A stretch of DNA of 64,000 bases from Tanytarsus gracilentus (GCA_038502055.1 JAXRKN010000037.1:5984501-6048500); one strand, 5' to 3'; shown: positions 47,401 to 60,448, counted from the stretch's first letter. The notes: generated from the letters alone by a model not told the origin. Numbers and translations: made by a program.

Positions 47401-49213
47401 TTCATTATAAAAAGTCAAATGGAAATACTGAAGAATTGAGCTTATCGAAACATGCCAATTCATTTGAGCTGAAGGGATTAACATGTGGAAGTACTTACAA
47501 TATTTATTTGACGGCACACAATAAAATCGGATCGAGTTCACCGAGCACGTCGCTGCATGTTCGGACACAAGGTGAGAATTGAGGTTATCTGAAAATATAA
47601 AAATAAAATAAAATTTCCCATTAAAAAATAGGTCAAGCACCAGGAATACCATTGCCGCATCAACTCATCGCACCGAATTCAACATCCGTAGCATTGCGAT
47701 TGTTGGAGTGGCCCGATAGTGGCTGTCACATTCAATTTTTCACTGTTCAGTATCGACCAATAATCGATGGAGAGCGCGAGAGATGGATTTTAGTTTCGAA
47801 TGCATTAAAACCTCATCGCAAATTCATTATCTCAAATCTTAAACCATCAATGTACTATCAATTGAGAGTTGAAGCTCACAACAGTGCCGGCTCGACAACT
47901 GCCGACTTTAGTTTTGCTACATTAACAGTTAATGGAGGTTAGAATTAAAAGAAATAATTTAAACATTAATTTAAAATAATCCTTAAACTTAGATGTGCTT
48001 CCAATCGACGCCATTCCACAAGGACCAAGCAGTCGACCGTTTTATTACGATGTCAAATTTCTTATGGCTGTAATTATAATAATAACCATCATCATATGCA
48101 CGATAGCACTGACAATTATCTGCTTTAAATGCCGTAAGATTAATTTTTATGATTTCATTTTTCGAGTGAATTTTAAATTGTTTTCAAAAATGAATTAGGC
48201 CAAAGAAAGATTCAGAAGAAGAAGCAGCAGCAAGAAATTGAGACGAGCACAAAGGCATCAGATATTAAGAGAGATCGATTTTATGGAACGATTCATAAGC
48301 CCTCGATGCAAATTAATGATAAAATACCAGGTAAGCTCTGACGGTCCATAAACTGATTAAAATTAATACCAAAATGACCTACACAGAGTCATCGGAGGAC
48401 ATAAGTCCATATGCAACATTCCAACTGGCAGAATCGAGTGCAATGATGCCACCTCATCCAGGAGGTGCTAATACCCTCCTACACTCTTTCATGTACCATG
48501 AGCGTGCGATGACTGAGGGATGTGCTTCACCGAATCCCGCACAACTCATGCGAAAACTCCAGCAATCTCCATACTACAATATTGTATGATTAATAAATAA
48601 TTTGCTCGATAAAATTTTCTAATGAAACTCTCGCTTAGAATCCACAGAATAAATCACACTACTCGAAAAAGAACCACGAGAGTGAAGAGTCCGATTCGGA
48701 TGATCTCGATCAACTGACATCGAGCCGAACTGAGTCATCAAATCAAATGGAAGCGAAAGCCAAACATGGTGAGTGTGCACTTTGTCAGTTGTGAATTTAA
48801 ATTAAAATTTAAAATTTTGAATTGACACCACTTAAATATTTGCCAAAATTCATTTTGTAATATCAACTTTTTTTTATCTCTTATTAACTCAATATTTGCT
48901 CAATGTTGTCCAAATAGTGATTCCATCGACGAGCATTTATCACGCAGGTCAGTCATCGACCTCTTCCGATTTGTCACCGCCAATGTCGGATCAGCACCAA
49001 AAGTCACTATCGCGCTGCATGAAATCTCGTTACCATCAGCACTTCCATAACCTCAATTTAAATACAACACCCAGACACAAGAGCGACTCAATTAGCAGTG
49101 CTCGCACCATACCGTTACAAGATGAAAATGGTGATCGTATGCTCTCATCGCAATTCCGACCAATTCACACTACTTCCTCTAGAACAATTAACTTATCGAA
49201 AGGTAATCTCTAA
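35488..49213 (+). CDS. Dscam2: Dscam2-type immunoglobulin cell-adhesion receptor
   Basis: Twenty-seven coding exons are seen, two of them alternatives for Ig7; any one transcript has 26 (1898 residues). Exon starts: 35488, 38260, 39961, 40085, 40287, 40642, 40822, 41341, 41515, 41816, 42060, 42216 or 42730, 44621, 44807, 45045, 45145, 46070, 46306, 46518, 47234, 47632, 47993, 48199, 48387, 48639, 48918. Order: signal peptide, Ig1-Ig9 (to about residue 912), four FN3 domains, Ig10 (about 1318), two FN3 domains, a membrane helix near 1621-1643 (FLMAVIIIITIIICTIALTIIC), and a tail with SPYATF. This is the canonical Dscam architecture. There are no large exon arrays for Ig2 or Ig3, which argues against Dscam1; the Ig7 exon pair is the hallmark of Dscam2. 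Dscam2 mediates homophilic repulsion and neurite tiling in the fly visual system. Confidence 0.92.
35573..38259. other. Dscam2: First intron of Dscam2
   Basis: An intron of 2.7 kb between the signal-peptide exon and the Ig1 exon. It contains short overlapping open frames, homopolymer runs and CT-rich patches but no exon, RNA gene or repeat unit. Long first introns of this kind often carry enhancers; nothing specific is identifiable here. Confidence 0.5.
38587..39960. other. Dscam2: Second intron of Dscam2
   Basis: 1.4 kb between the Ig1 exon and the Ig2 start exon. Checked for extra Ig exons of the type seen in Dscam1: none found. Confidence 0.5.
42216..42500 (+). other. Dscam2: Alternative Ig7 exon A of Dscam2
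   Basis: 285 nt, 95 residues, phase 1 at both ends. It begins VPPKLNPFHSPMLSLSMGDR and has the two Ig cysteines and the SANYTCVV strand. The acceptor has a good pyrimidine tract (AAAAATCTTTCAG), and the preceding intron is only 97 nt. The domain replaces, and does not add to, the one encoded by exon B. Confidence 0.9.
42730..43014 (+). other. Dscam2: Alternative Ig7 exon B of Dscam2
   Basis: 285 nt, exactly the length of exon A, with the same phases and a clearly homologous Ig domain (VPPVIDAFNFKTDLAQNMRT to CVASNQADEV). Its acceptor is unusually poor in pyrimidines (ACGTTTGAAAAG), as expected of a regulated exon. Sharing WLK, the Ig cysteines and YxSIL with exon A shows the two exons arose by duplication. 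Confidence 0.9.
43015..44620. other. Dscam2: Intron after the alternative Ig7 pair
   Basis: 1.6 kb, much longer than the neighbouring introns. Checked for a third Ig7 copy: none seen. It contains TA-rich runs around 43130-43340. Its length next to regulated exons makes it a candidate for splice-control elements. Confidence 0.45.
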
Positions 49214-52200
49214 ATTAAGAATAACGAAATGAAGAGCGACCAATGATGATGATGATGGTGGAGATATCGAAATAATAGAAATGTATTGTTACGTCCTCCA
49301 ATTTCGATACATACAAAAAAATAATACGGATAGATTTCTTCCCTTTTTACACCCATCCTATTCTTTCTCGCAGAAGATTGAACATTCTTCTCTCTTTTTT
49401 TCACCTCAAATAAATTAGAATTTTTTCCTTCCATGCCAATAAACAATAACGAATACTGTGTCAGATGAGTGAATAAAGATGAAACAGGAGAGCTAGATAT
49501 ATGTAGAGGATAAAATTGACATGATATAAAAAAAGTGAATAAATTTCTTCCGATAATTTCTCTTGAGGCATTCATGACACATATATAGCTAGGTAGAGAA
49601 TGAGAGTGCGGCAGAAAGAGCGATAATTGCCTTTTTTTAAAAACCGCATTCAAAAAATTATATGAAAATTACGTGCAAAAATGTGTTAAAATGAATCCAT
49701 TGAGAATGGAGCTGAAAAATAATTATTATGAAAAATGCTCAAAGCGAACCAAAAAAAAGTTTTAATCAAAAAAATCGTTTTTAATTTTTAAAGTTTTGCG
49801 AAAAAAAATATTAATAAAAACTTGAAAATCAAAAAAAAAGCTTATTCGTGCTTAAGTGCAAAAAATCAAATTTCCACGCTTCTCAATTAAATTAAAAAAT
49901 TTTTCTCATTCTACGAAATTTTCATGCACTGTACAACGGTGAAAAAGTCATTGGCTTTAAAATATTTTTTTTACAATCGTGTTGCCTGCGTCGCGTACGT
50001 TATGCACATATACGCGCCATTGAACAATCGAGAACATGTGTTTTTACTATATATGTGCGCAGTTCTGATAAAAAAAGAGTTGTAGTGTCGAGTTTGTCCT
50101 GAATTAATGACAATTTCTGTGTTAAAATCTCAATAGAAAAGTACTTTTTGAAGTTTGTTAAAAAAAATCAAGTATTAATTACTCGTTAGGTCTTTTCATA
50201 TTAAAAAAGTTTTTAATTAATTTCTGGGAACTCTTTGAAATATACACAGCAATTGAATCAACTTGGCAACTTTATTTAAAAGTGCTTTTTTAATTATTGG
50301 AAACAACTTTTTTTTTCATAACAAGCTTTAGGATGATAAAAAAAGTTTTTATGATGATGCTATGGATGTTTGAAAAGTAAGAGAAATAATTGATGATGTT
50401 TTAGTGTGTAGTGTAGATAGAAACTTCATAGCCAGGATTGCAACAATTATGAATAATAAAAAAATGTTACCTGGATAGTTAGAATTTTTCCCTTCCATGC
50501 ATGGCAATTAATCAAAAAAAAAAGATTTAATGTTCAATTTTTTTCCTCATAGCACAAAAAAAATTATTCATATAAAGTTGAACGGAAATGCAGAGAGTGA
50601 GGATGAATGAAACGAATGATTTTATTTACACATGTATGAACTCGTAGTCGAGAGAAAATGAACGAGAAGAAAATCGATGCATTATCAAGAGATTAAAATT
50701 TTGAGTTCCATTCTATTCGTTTAGGGAAGTTTTTAGTCCGAAATCTCTTTAACAAATTTCCGGAGGAATAATAAAAAAGCTCTGTATACTCAACACATAT
50801 CTCAATGCGTTGTTCAACTTACAAGATTTTTCCATTTTCTTCGAGTTAAGATTTTCTCTCGATCTCTCTTAAAATATTTAACAAAAATCGAGTTTTTTTG
50901 CTGAAATTTTAAATTAAAAAAAAAGTCTCAGCTCAAAATCTCGTTAATAATCCAAAACATTTTATGTGCAATTTTTAGCGAATAGTTTTTATATCTAATG
51001 ATCTCAAAATAAGTAAAAAGAATAGTCAATAACGATAAATGTTTTTTATTTTAGAAATTATAAGTCGCAACATACACACAATTATTAAATGACTGGTTGT
51101 TACATAAGCACAATTATTTGAAGCAAAAAAACTATTGACCGATAATCAAATTTATTAAAATATTGATTTGTATCGAAATCATCAAGCATTAATTATTTTC
51201 TCCCCAACATTAAATTTAATTTTATGACAAAAATGCCAATTAATAATTCCCTTAATATAAAAAGATAGTTATGACAATGTCAGTTATTAAAGAAGCAGTT
51301 GAATCTTTCGCTGTTAATTACTTCAAAACTGAATTAAGGTGTAAAAAAATACAAGTAAGTTAGTGAGAAGTGAAATAGCAATTTCGAGAGCTACAATTTT
51401 AATTAAGAAAACGTCATTTAAAATTTCTCACTTGCGCGCTCTGAACTAAAAAATTAACATTTAAATATGAAAAATTTAATTAACACGAGATTCTGCAGTT
51501 GAAACACAATGCATAAAAAAATTATTTGACACAGAACTTTTTCCAATCAAAAAATAATGGTAATGCTATTAAAAAAATTATAATGAATAAAAAATTGAGT
51601 GAGGTATTGAGGGAACTTTAGTTTTTTCGCCATCAAATGTTGAAGATTTTAAGCTTGCACAATTTTTTACCACGCCATGCAAAAATTACAATTTTAATTG
51701 AAACCCTTCAAATCCTTTCATACCTCAATACCTTCTCGATGATTGCAAAAAAAACACGAATAAATATAAAACTAGGTCGCAATTCGATAGGCGATTTTTA
51801 ATAATTTAAAAAAATATGCGCAAAGAAAAAATATAAAAAGTTATATGTCCAACATAGCGTATATACATATTGACATTTTCATGCAGACACAAATTGTTGT
51901 ATTCTCGCTGACATTCTTCCTTTTTTGATTCATTTCTGTTTTTTTTCAACTCACGCCATACACGGGTGTGATATAATAAAATTTATGAAATGAATTCGCT
52001 GCTAACGCATTTGTTCCAAAAATAAAATAAAAAGTTGTGTATAAAAAAATCCTTTTTATAGAAAAACAAAATAAACCCTTAAAAATAACCCAAAAAAATA
52101 ATTGAGAGAGAAATTAGCCGCTCTAAAAAATGTTCAACACGAAAAAAAAAACAAAAAATATGAAAGATATTTTTACAAACTTTTGGCATCAAAATTGAGG

Positions 52201-54300
52201 AAGAAAACATAGTGAAAAAAAATGATATTTCTACTTATAAATTTTTTATTAAACCAAATATTTTGTATGTTATGAACGAATGTTTTAAAAAAAATGAGCA
52301 TTAAAAACATGATGAAAAATTTTATCAAAGACTGCGAGAAAAAAAACCTAATAAAATAAAAATTCAATAATTAATGAAATTATAGAGAAAACCACAAAAT
52401 TAATCTCCGCTTGCCTGCACAAAATTTCATGCATCTGCTGATTACAGTTCGGATTTTGTGGCAAGAAAAATTATGCACGCAAAAATCTCTTTAATGATTT
52501 CAGAGTGTGTGGGATTAAGAGCTGCATACATTTTATGTGAATATGCATTTATGGGAGAAATATGTGTGTGTGTGTGTGCACATTATGGAAAAATTTCTCG
52601 CTTTATGGAAGAGCATAAAAGAAAGAGAAGAATTGAATCGAAATGAAAGCTTCATTAGAATTATTGTGAGGGTGAAAAATAGAGCAAGGGATATTTCGTT
52701 GTGGGATCTTTAAGGAAGAGAAGAAAAAATTCATAAACATGATGAAAATTAATTCAAAAAAAAATCCTTTCGAAATTTTCTCCTAAACAAACTTCACAGC
52801 CTTTAATTTATTTCACTTTTGCCACCTTTCAAAATTACATTTTCAACCATAATTTACCGCCATTAAAAGCTTCCAACCCCCGCACCTCAACTAAAGGTTG
52901 GAATTTAAATTCAATTCTATACACACGAAAGATATTCATGCTGGAAGGCACAGCAAAAGAAATGCAAATGATAACAGAGTTGTAAAATGCTCGTCTTCCA
53001 TTCATGGCAAAAGCAAGTTTGCAAGTTAACATTTGCACAACAATTTTTTCATCATCATCCTGTGCATTGGATTTAAAAAAGAAGACAGTAATGCTGAGGA
53101 TGGATGGGTTTGAGGGCAAGGATTTCTTTTTGCCTTGCTATCATCATCGTCATTACTTTTTTTCTCTCTCTCTACATTCATTCAAACGAACCCGAAGGCA
53201 ACAGACAGAGAAGATGAAAAATTATTTTAAAGAGGAATGCAAATCAGTTTTTGATGTTGTTGCTGCTGTTGTGATAGTCATGGAAAAAAAGTTATGATGA
53301 ATGCAATGGTTTAACTCGCATCAAAAGAGAAAGAAGAAAATCGATAAAATTTCCTCATTCCAATTTGACTTTTCCCCTTTTTCATTCCTTCCTCGGGATA
53401 AAATTTCAAGCTGCCTGCTTCGCAAATAGAACAAATAGAAAGGCACCGACTTCCGTCGTCCAATCGTCAATGGTCAAATTTTATTTTTATTCTTTCGCTT
53501 TTTTCGACGCTCCGAGTTGAATTGAATATGAAATTGGACGAGTTGAGGGGTTTTGGAAAAGTTTTAAGGGTGCTTTAAAACATCAACGTGAAAAAAAAAT
53601 CAAACGAGCTTTAAAGTGGATTGAATTTTTTCAATTGCTTTTGCTCACCAAAAAAAGCTCTCTCCGTTGTCAAGTTTAGCTCAAATTACAAATCGATTTG
53701 TTTTTTTCATGCTCTCGATATGTACATAACCCTTTTTTTGTTCATATCCGAGGTCATCAGTTTGATATCAGAGAAATTTTGCTAAAAGCATTCAACTGAT
53801 AAATAATTCATCAAATGTCTGAAAATCAAGTTTTTGACATAAGAGCTTTAGTGTTAATGGCAGCTTCAATAAAAACTAATAATTCGATGTGACAGCTCTT
53901 CTTCGAAAATGGGTGCTAGTTTTGGCATTTTACGCATCAACATGAGGAATCATTTAAATTCCTTGTGAACAAGAAATTCGATCCAGCTTCACAAGAGTTT
54001 TTGAGTAAGTACAGAACGTGTTCACTTATGATTGAAAAGAAAATGCTTCGTCTAGAGAAAACTAAAACATGAAAAGTTCAATTGAAAAAAAAACTTCTTT
54101 CATAGCTTTTTATAAACTTTTTTTCTCATTTATTTTTTATAGTATTACTAAAAACAAGAAGAAAAATCATCTTCATGATTTTCGGAAAAAAAATAATCAT
54201 CAAGTGTGTGTTTTTTAGCTTAAACCAGACAAAAAAAAAGAATTTGAAACTTATTAATTTTTCTTTACAATTAAAATTTGTTGTAAAATTTCATCTAGTC
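49214..54300. other. 5 kb with no recognisable gene
   Basis: Begins with the Dscam2 3'UTR (AATAAA-type signals near 49417 and 49440). The rest is AT-rich, with long A runs and many short A/T homopolymers. Opposing overlapping open frames near 52835-53297 have no coding signature. A (TG)n run lies at 52563-52578. No exon, RNA gene or transposon recognised. The ClpX 3'UTR lies at the right edge, with TTTATT (AATAAA on the minus strand) near 54127. Confidence 0.45.
52563..52578. repeat. (TG)n microsatellite
   Basis: A short pure TG run in the gene-free stretch. No further significance visible. Confidence 0.8.
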
Positions 54301-57300
54301 TCATTGTTTAACGCGAAATTTCCTATTTTCCTCTTCCTCGGTATTCGAGCTCGTCTGTGAATTTTCAGGCGGATCTGTCGACTCTGTTGAGGCGTTTGAG
54401 CGATGGATATAAATTGGAGTATCTGTGCCCATTACACATTCCTCTGTTATATGTACTCCTTTGATTTCCGAACCAGGAACCTCGAACATTGGATCCAACA
54501 AAAGCGATTCCTATGATTGCATAAAAGAGCAAATAGAATTTAATTGAAAGAGAAAAAATGCAATATCGAGCATACCATGATGGCTCTTAATCCTCTCGCC
54601 CCCGTTTGACGTTCCATTGCCAGTTTAGCAATTGCTGTTAAGGCATCCTTTGAAAAAGAAAGCTCCACTTGATCCATGCCGAGCAATGCACGATATTGTG
54701 AGACGAGAGCATTTTTCGGTTCCGTCAATATTCTCACCAGCATATCGACGTCTAATGAATGAAATGGAACTAGAACGGGAAATCTGCCAACAAATTCCTA
54801 CGAAGAGAGAGAAAAAAAATCACATAAATCAATGTGAAAATCTCGTACACACATAAATCCCCATGCGTGTATGCGCTGTTGTAAATAAATAATAATCTTA
54901 CAGGTATCATGCCAAATTCAACCAAGTCTCTCGCTTGCACTTTTTTCAAATTTGCATCTCGCTCCACTTGATCATTATCCATTGGTGCTGCACTCGCTTG
55001 TGCCGCTCGTCGTCCTTCAGATGATGTGGCTGGCATTCCGAAGCCCAAGTACTGCATACGCGCACATAAAAAAAGAGAGAAACATTATTCGTTGCAGTAG
55101 CGCAATTTAATTATGAACAAGTTCAAGTACACGTTCAGGCACAATTAGTTTTATATGGAGAAGAAATCAAGTTTACCTTCTCATTTAAACGCCTCGCAAT
55201 TAAGCGATCTAATCCTGTGTAGGCACCAGATGCGACGAAAAGAATATTGGTTGTATCAACCTGAACAGACTCGCCACGCAATTTACGCGGTGAATTTCTT
55301 TCGGGTACATTTACGATAGTGCCTTCGAGCATCTTGAGCATGCCTTGCTGAACACCCTCACCGCCAACGTCGCGAAGCTGATGAATTCCGGGTACAGCAC
55401 CAATTTTATCGACTTCATCGAGGAAGACAATTCCTGTTTGAGCCCTCTCCACGCTTAAATAGCAAAAAAGAGAATTTATTTAAAACGTCATAGGGAATTA
55501 CGTAACTAAAAAAATCCCATTACATTGTATTTTTTTAGTTGTATTGAGCCCTTTATTTTTCTCACCTATAATTAGCATCTTGAAGTAATTTTGCAATGAC
55601 ACTTTCAATATCTTCGCCGACATATCCCGCCTGTGTTAAGGTAGTGCAATCACAAATTGCAAATGGAACGTCTAGACATTTTGCAATTGTTTGAGCTAAA
55701 AGAGTCTTTCCCGAGCCGGTCGGACCCAGCATAAGGATATTGCTCTTCTCTAACTTTAGCGTGTGACTTTTCTCTTCGAGCAGCTCTGAGCCGGGATTAT
55801 GTTGCTGTGGAGGCGACATTGGTGGACGTGGAACTTCTGTCGGTGCAGAGCTCATCATTGTATGTCCAATTCCCGAAATATGTAATAAATCACTGCCACG
55901 ACTCATCGAATCAATCGACTGTGATGAATTATTGGTCGCAGACGGTGGCGGTAAATTATGATAGATGCGCTTATAGTGATTATAGACGGCAACCGAGAGG
56001 ACTTTTTTCGCAATATCCTGACCCACAACATGCCTATCGAGATATTCCATTATTTTCTTGGGAGGTGGCGGCGGCTTCTTTGTGCCTTTAAGTGATTCCT
56101 CTTTTACCGTCTTCTTTGAATCCATCTCACTGAGAACGACAAAGAAGTGATGACATTTCTCACACTTAACGAAGCGTGTCGCATTCACGAATGTCTCAAC
56201 ATGTGTACATGGATCACCGCATTTTGGACATGAGAGGGTGTTCTTCTTATTCGGATCTTTTCCTCCGCCGCCGTTATTGTCCTTACTATTCGATCCACCC
56301 GATATTGAGGATCCATTTTTGTCATTGCCATTTGTTGGCTCTTTCGTTGACTTATCACAGATACGAGTTAAATGAAAATATCGTACATTAATTAGATTTG
56401 TTGAATTATTATTGCCTGGCAAGCAGATATTATTACTAGTATGCAACTGTTGTGACGCCACTAAGCACAAGTACGCTGAAATGAGAGAAAGAAGAAGACA
56501 AAAAGTTCACATTCAATTACTAAAAGTTATATTCATAGAAACTTTTTAATACATTTTTTTTTCTTAAAAAGAAACTTTCGTCTAAATGAGGCGTTTAACA
56601 CAATTGGCTTTAACATATTGCAACGGGTGGTAATTTTTATTGCATTATGAAATTTAAGCACCTCAAATAAATTATTGAACAATGAAAGTAAATTGCCGTC
56701 CCTTGTCACGTCACATCACAAGTCTCATTAAATTTTACAATAAATATTCACGCATTCCCCCAAAGGAGACATGAGGGAGGAGGCAGCGCAGAAATTTTGT
56801 AATGTAATAAACGCATGAATTTCACATTTGCGAGAAAGACACAACAATAATACTTTAAGGTCGATATATATTTAGCCATGAAATATTTATCTTGTGTAAT
56901 AATATAAGTAATAACTCATATATAATATCCATCACATGTATTTTGTATGAGCTGCTGCAATTGCAATCAGTAAACTCCATTAATTATAAACCGCGCGAAA
57001 ATGCGGCTAAATTTGTTTTTACACCTCAACATCAAATGTTGTTAAATTTATGAAACGTGAAATTGAAATTTCAGCGCTAACCTTGGCGGAATTGGTGTGA
57101 GAAATTTTTAAGAAGTGTATTTTGTTTTCGAAGAATTCTTAACACTCTTTAACCGTAGATTACAGCTTGAATTGTCTAACGCTGATGTAATTTTAACTAA
57201 ACAGCTTCCTCACTGACCAGATAATTTTTCGAGTTGATAATTCATTGTCAGGGCTATCTTAAAATAATTAATATAGCTTGTCTCATGCTACAAAATAATC

Positions 57301-58594
57301 ATCGTATTTGAGAATATTTAAACTTAACGGTGAAACTGTCATACGCAAGGAAATCCCAAAAGAAAGTCCTCTTCAAGTCATGTGACTCGTCTCGAAACGG
57401 TAATCGTGTCTTGCATTAAAAATTTATGGAAATGGATATGAAATTTCTTTATAGACTTCAAGCCGCAGCTGCTTCAAACTTCCCATGTGCTTACATTACT
57501 TTATGGTTCACGCAAAAACACACACCCACTTAATATCGAATATTGAAGCGATTCTAACGAGCGTATATATGTATACAAAATCTAATAATTCAAAAGCTCA
57601 CTCTGCAAACGAACTTGATTTATTCCGAGAAAGGGAATGCATGAAAATAGAAGATGATTATGAAAGACATTCGAAAATGATAAATAGAAATACAGAGAGC
57701 TTTGTGTCTGATTTATTCGCAATAGATGAAATTATTTTAATATGAAAAGTTTACTCGACACGCTATCAGAATGGTTCTTTTGTGGCAAATAATCATTGCT
57801 CGTGATCAGGAGAGAAAGCAAAAAAATCTTCTTAGTTTTATTAACATCTCGTCGAAGCGTGTGTGTGTCGCGGAGTTGGTAGTAACATTCTTTCTTCGGG
57901 TTCTTTTTTGCATTTCTTTCACTCTCTTTTGCTCGCCTTCGCGCTATGTCGCTCTTAAATAAGAGTATAGTATTTCTTTTAAAAAATATATGTATATACG
58001 ATGAACAGTTATACACAACAAGATTGTGATTGAACTATGGTTGGATTTCTTTCGTGTTTCTTCCTTTACCATTTCGTACAAAAAAAAATATTCTTTGACT
58101 TGTCTGCGACTTTTAAAAAAGCATTTTAGCATGACCTAAATTCACCTCTTTAAATAAAAAAAAAATGAAAAAAAAGCAAAGCGCGATTCAGCCTCTCTTT
58201 GTGGTCGTCATTGTTGGCGCTGCTGACTGGCTCTTTTTTTGTTAATCCTTTACACACAAACTAAACTATTGCATCAGTAGCATCCAAAAATGTTACTTAC
58301 TTACCAGCCAGCCAGCCAACAACAACAACAATCATCAGCAATGTAAGAGAAGAAAAAAAATTTAACACGTAATAATAGCAAGCGAGCGAGCAAGAGAGAG
58401 AGAAAGAAAGAAAAATAATAATAATTGAATTGTTATTGCACAGTTCACTCGAAAGAAAGAAAAATAACAATATATTTCTGCTCTCATATAGGGCATTAAC
58501 ATTTATACTTATACTATATAGTTCACATACCTGTTCGATTTTTGGGAGATGTCGCAAACTTATGAAGACAAATAGAATTTCGTATGCCTCTCAT
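54301..58594 (-). CDS. ClpX: Mitochondrial ATP-dependent unfoldase ClpX
   Basis: Six exons (58531-58594, 55566-56475, 55177-55453, 54902-55051, 54576-54797, 54301-54510) encode 610 residues. The first exon (MRGIRNSICLHKFATSPKNR) is basic and lacks acidic residues, as in a mitochondrial presequence. A C4 zinc site follows (CPKCGDPC ... CEKC). Then come Walker A (GPTGSGKT), pore loop GYVGED, Walker B (IVFLDEVDK), the LGFG loop that contacts ClpP, arginine-finger segment EFVGRFP, and sensor 2 (GARGLRAIM). ClpX unfolds substrates in the mitochondrial matrix and feeds them to ClpP. The linker before Walker A is long and low-complexity. The tail after the AAA+ core is acidic and ends KFRVKQ. A 2 kb intron separates the presequence exon from the rest. 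Confidence 0.95.
56476..58530. other. ClpX: First intron of ClpX
   Basis: 2.05 kb between the targeting-peptide exon and the exon carrying the zinc site. AT-rich, with no exon or RNA gene recognised. The donor is CAG|GTATGT and the acceptor TTTCAG. Open frames on both strands (for example near 57485-57745) have no coding features. Confidence 0.5.
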
Positions 58595-59596
58595 GATTGA
58601 CTTGGAACCTCCTATGTAATGTTTTTAAAGTGATTCTCACACACACACTTGGTAATTTTTATATTATTTTCTGCTTACTCCTGCAATATAATTTAAATAT
58701 ATATACTTAAGTACAAACGTCACACATTTATATACTCTTAAACATTCTCAAATATCTGATAACAACTGTAAAGGCATCGAGAGAGAGAGAGAGAGAGGGC
58801 CGTGATGATGATTATTATAAAAATGTATAATTAGTGCGAGACTTTAAGGTAATGCGAAGAAATAAAATTAAAGAAGAAAAAAATTAAATCGCAATTTCTT
58901 CTATTTTTGGTCATTGACACTGACAAAAGTTAATTGTACGCGTTCTAGGGCAAAAACGCCAATTCACTTTATAACTTTTTAATAAAAATTTTGTCTCACG
59001 TACTCAGATAATAACTTTTTTTCAATATATTTTTTTCAATGTCGATTCTATCAATTTTTCACCCTCAAATTGGCCATCTCGATGCTTTACTTCACGCTTA
59101 AACAGCTAATTACGTTTTAATGATGAAATTAGACACTAACTAAAGCAGACAATTGATTTAGATTTTTCTTTTCCGAGCGAATATCAATGAAATTCTGAAT
59201 TTATTTATGAAAATTTCAAGTCGACTCGTACTTAAGTGATGTTTAAGCGCTTTTTTGCATCGAGGGGCTCGCAATGGAAAAAATCACACTTTGGAATTTA
59301 ATTTTTTTAAACCAGACGTTTTTTAAATTGCTTACTGCGATGATATTTAAAAATTTAAACTTTTTGAGATTTTGTGTATCACGTTAGATACTTGAAAGAA
59401 TATTAATAAATAAATCGATGATTTATTATGTAAAGTACATAAGATATTTTGATATATTAAAGTCCTTTCTTTAAGTTCAAAGAACCCTCTGAAAATCATA
59501 AATAAATCACGATACTCCAGATTGTTTTTTTCTCTTAAAGTTTTATTGAATCATTTGGAAATTCAATTCAAATTGATGTAAACTTGATTGATGATC
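58595..59596. other. Promoter of ClpX and 3' flank of RpS15A
   Basis: 1 kb between the ClpX start and the RpS15A stop, both on the minus strand. It contains the GA run and the ClpX promoter. TTTATT motifs near 59540 fit an AATAAA for RpS15A. No further gene seen. Confidence 0.5.
58779..58798. repeat. (GA)n microsatellite
   Basis: The longest GA run in the window, about 190 bp upstream of the ClpX start codon. GAGA-factor binding sites are common near fly promoters, so it may belong to the ClpX promoter. The position is the only evidence. Confidence 0.75.
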
Positions 59597-60409
59597 TTAG
59601 AAGAAGTATCCTAGAATCTTTCCTCCCAAGTGCTTTCGACGGGCCTCCTCGTGATCCATGATACCACCGCTAGTTGTCAGTACAACATAGCTAAAAGTTA
59701 AGAAGAGAGGAAATTAGAATTTGAGGGACATTCAAAGGAGTGCAAAGTCTTACCCAAACTGACGAGATGGAAGGAGTGTGTTGGTCCACTTTTCAATGTC
59801 AAGAATTGGAACGTCGAATCTTGGCGAGATGATTCCGGCTTTGTTCAAGCGACCAGTAAGGTTGACAACGACCTTTCCAGCGCGATGATCATCAACGATT
59901 TCAAATTCGCCAATATAGCCATGTTTCATCATGACGGTAAGAAATTTAATAACGACCTTGGAGTTTGGGCGAATCAACACTTGTCGTTTTCCTCTCTTCT
60001 CAGCATTGTTGATGCATTTGAGGGCGTCGGCCAATACACTAACTCGAACCACTAAAAGAAAGATAAAAGGACATTAGAAATTGTTTACAAAGTTGAGGTT
60101 AGAATTTTAAATTTATGAATATTAATGGAAAGTATAAAGTGGAGGAAGCAACTGAAGAGTTAATTAATATCTATAAGCTATAGTTAAAAGTTTATTTAAA
60201 GAGATCAGTTAATTTTAATTGATTTAAAGAAAATATTTTCACAACATGAATTTTTTGATTTCACAAATATTTAATTTTGAAATTTTCTCTCATTTTTAGC
60301 TCTCTTTTAAAGTATATTCCATCATTTTCAACTAAATCGCTTCCTTCACTCATTACTTTTACATAGTTTAATTAACAAAAGCGGCTATGACTAGGTAAAA
60401 ACACTAACT
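59597..60409 (-). CDS. RpS15A: Ribosomal protein S15A (uS8)
   Basis: Coding exons 59754-60051 and 59597-59690, plus the A of the start codon at 60409, encode 130 residues, the exact family length. The sequence MVRVSVLADALKCINNAEKRGKRQVLIRPNSK through ISPRFDVP to GKILGYFF is typical of eukaryotic uS8, a small-subunit protein that binds helix 21 of 18S rRNA. The start codon is split by an intron. The 5' exon ends A|GTTAGT at 60409 and the next exon begins TG|GTT at 60051, so the ATG forms only after splicing. A pyrimidine-rich start (CTCGTTCTTTTT on the minus strand, 60449-60460) looks like the TOP element of ribosomal protein mRNAs. Confidence 0.95.
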
Positions 60410-60448
60410 TTTCGAATTTTTATGTGTGAATCGATGGCTGTTTTCAGC

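Noticed and set aside
52835..53297. Overlapping open frames on both strands in the 5 kb gene-free stretch
   Set aside because: Neither has domain features, splice signals or coding-like composition. They look like chance open frames.
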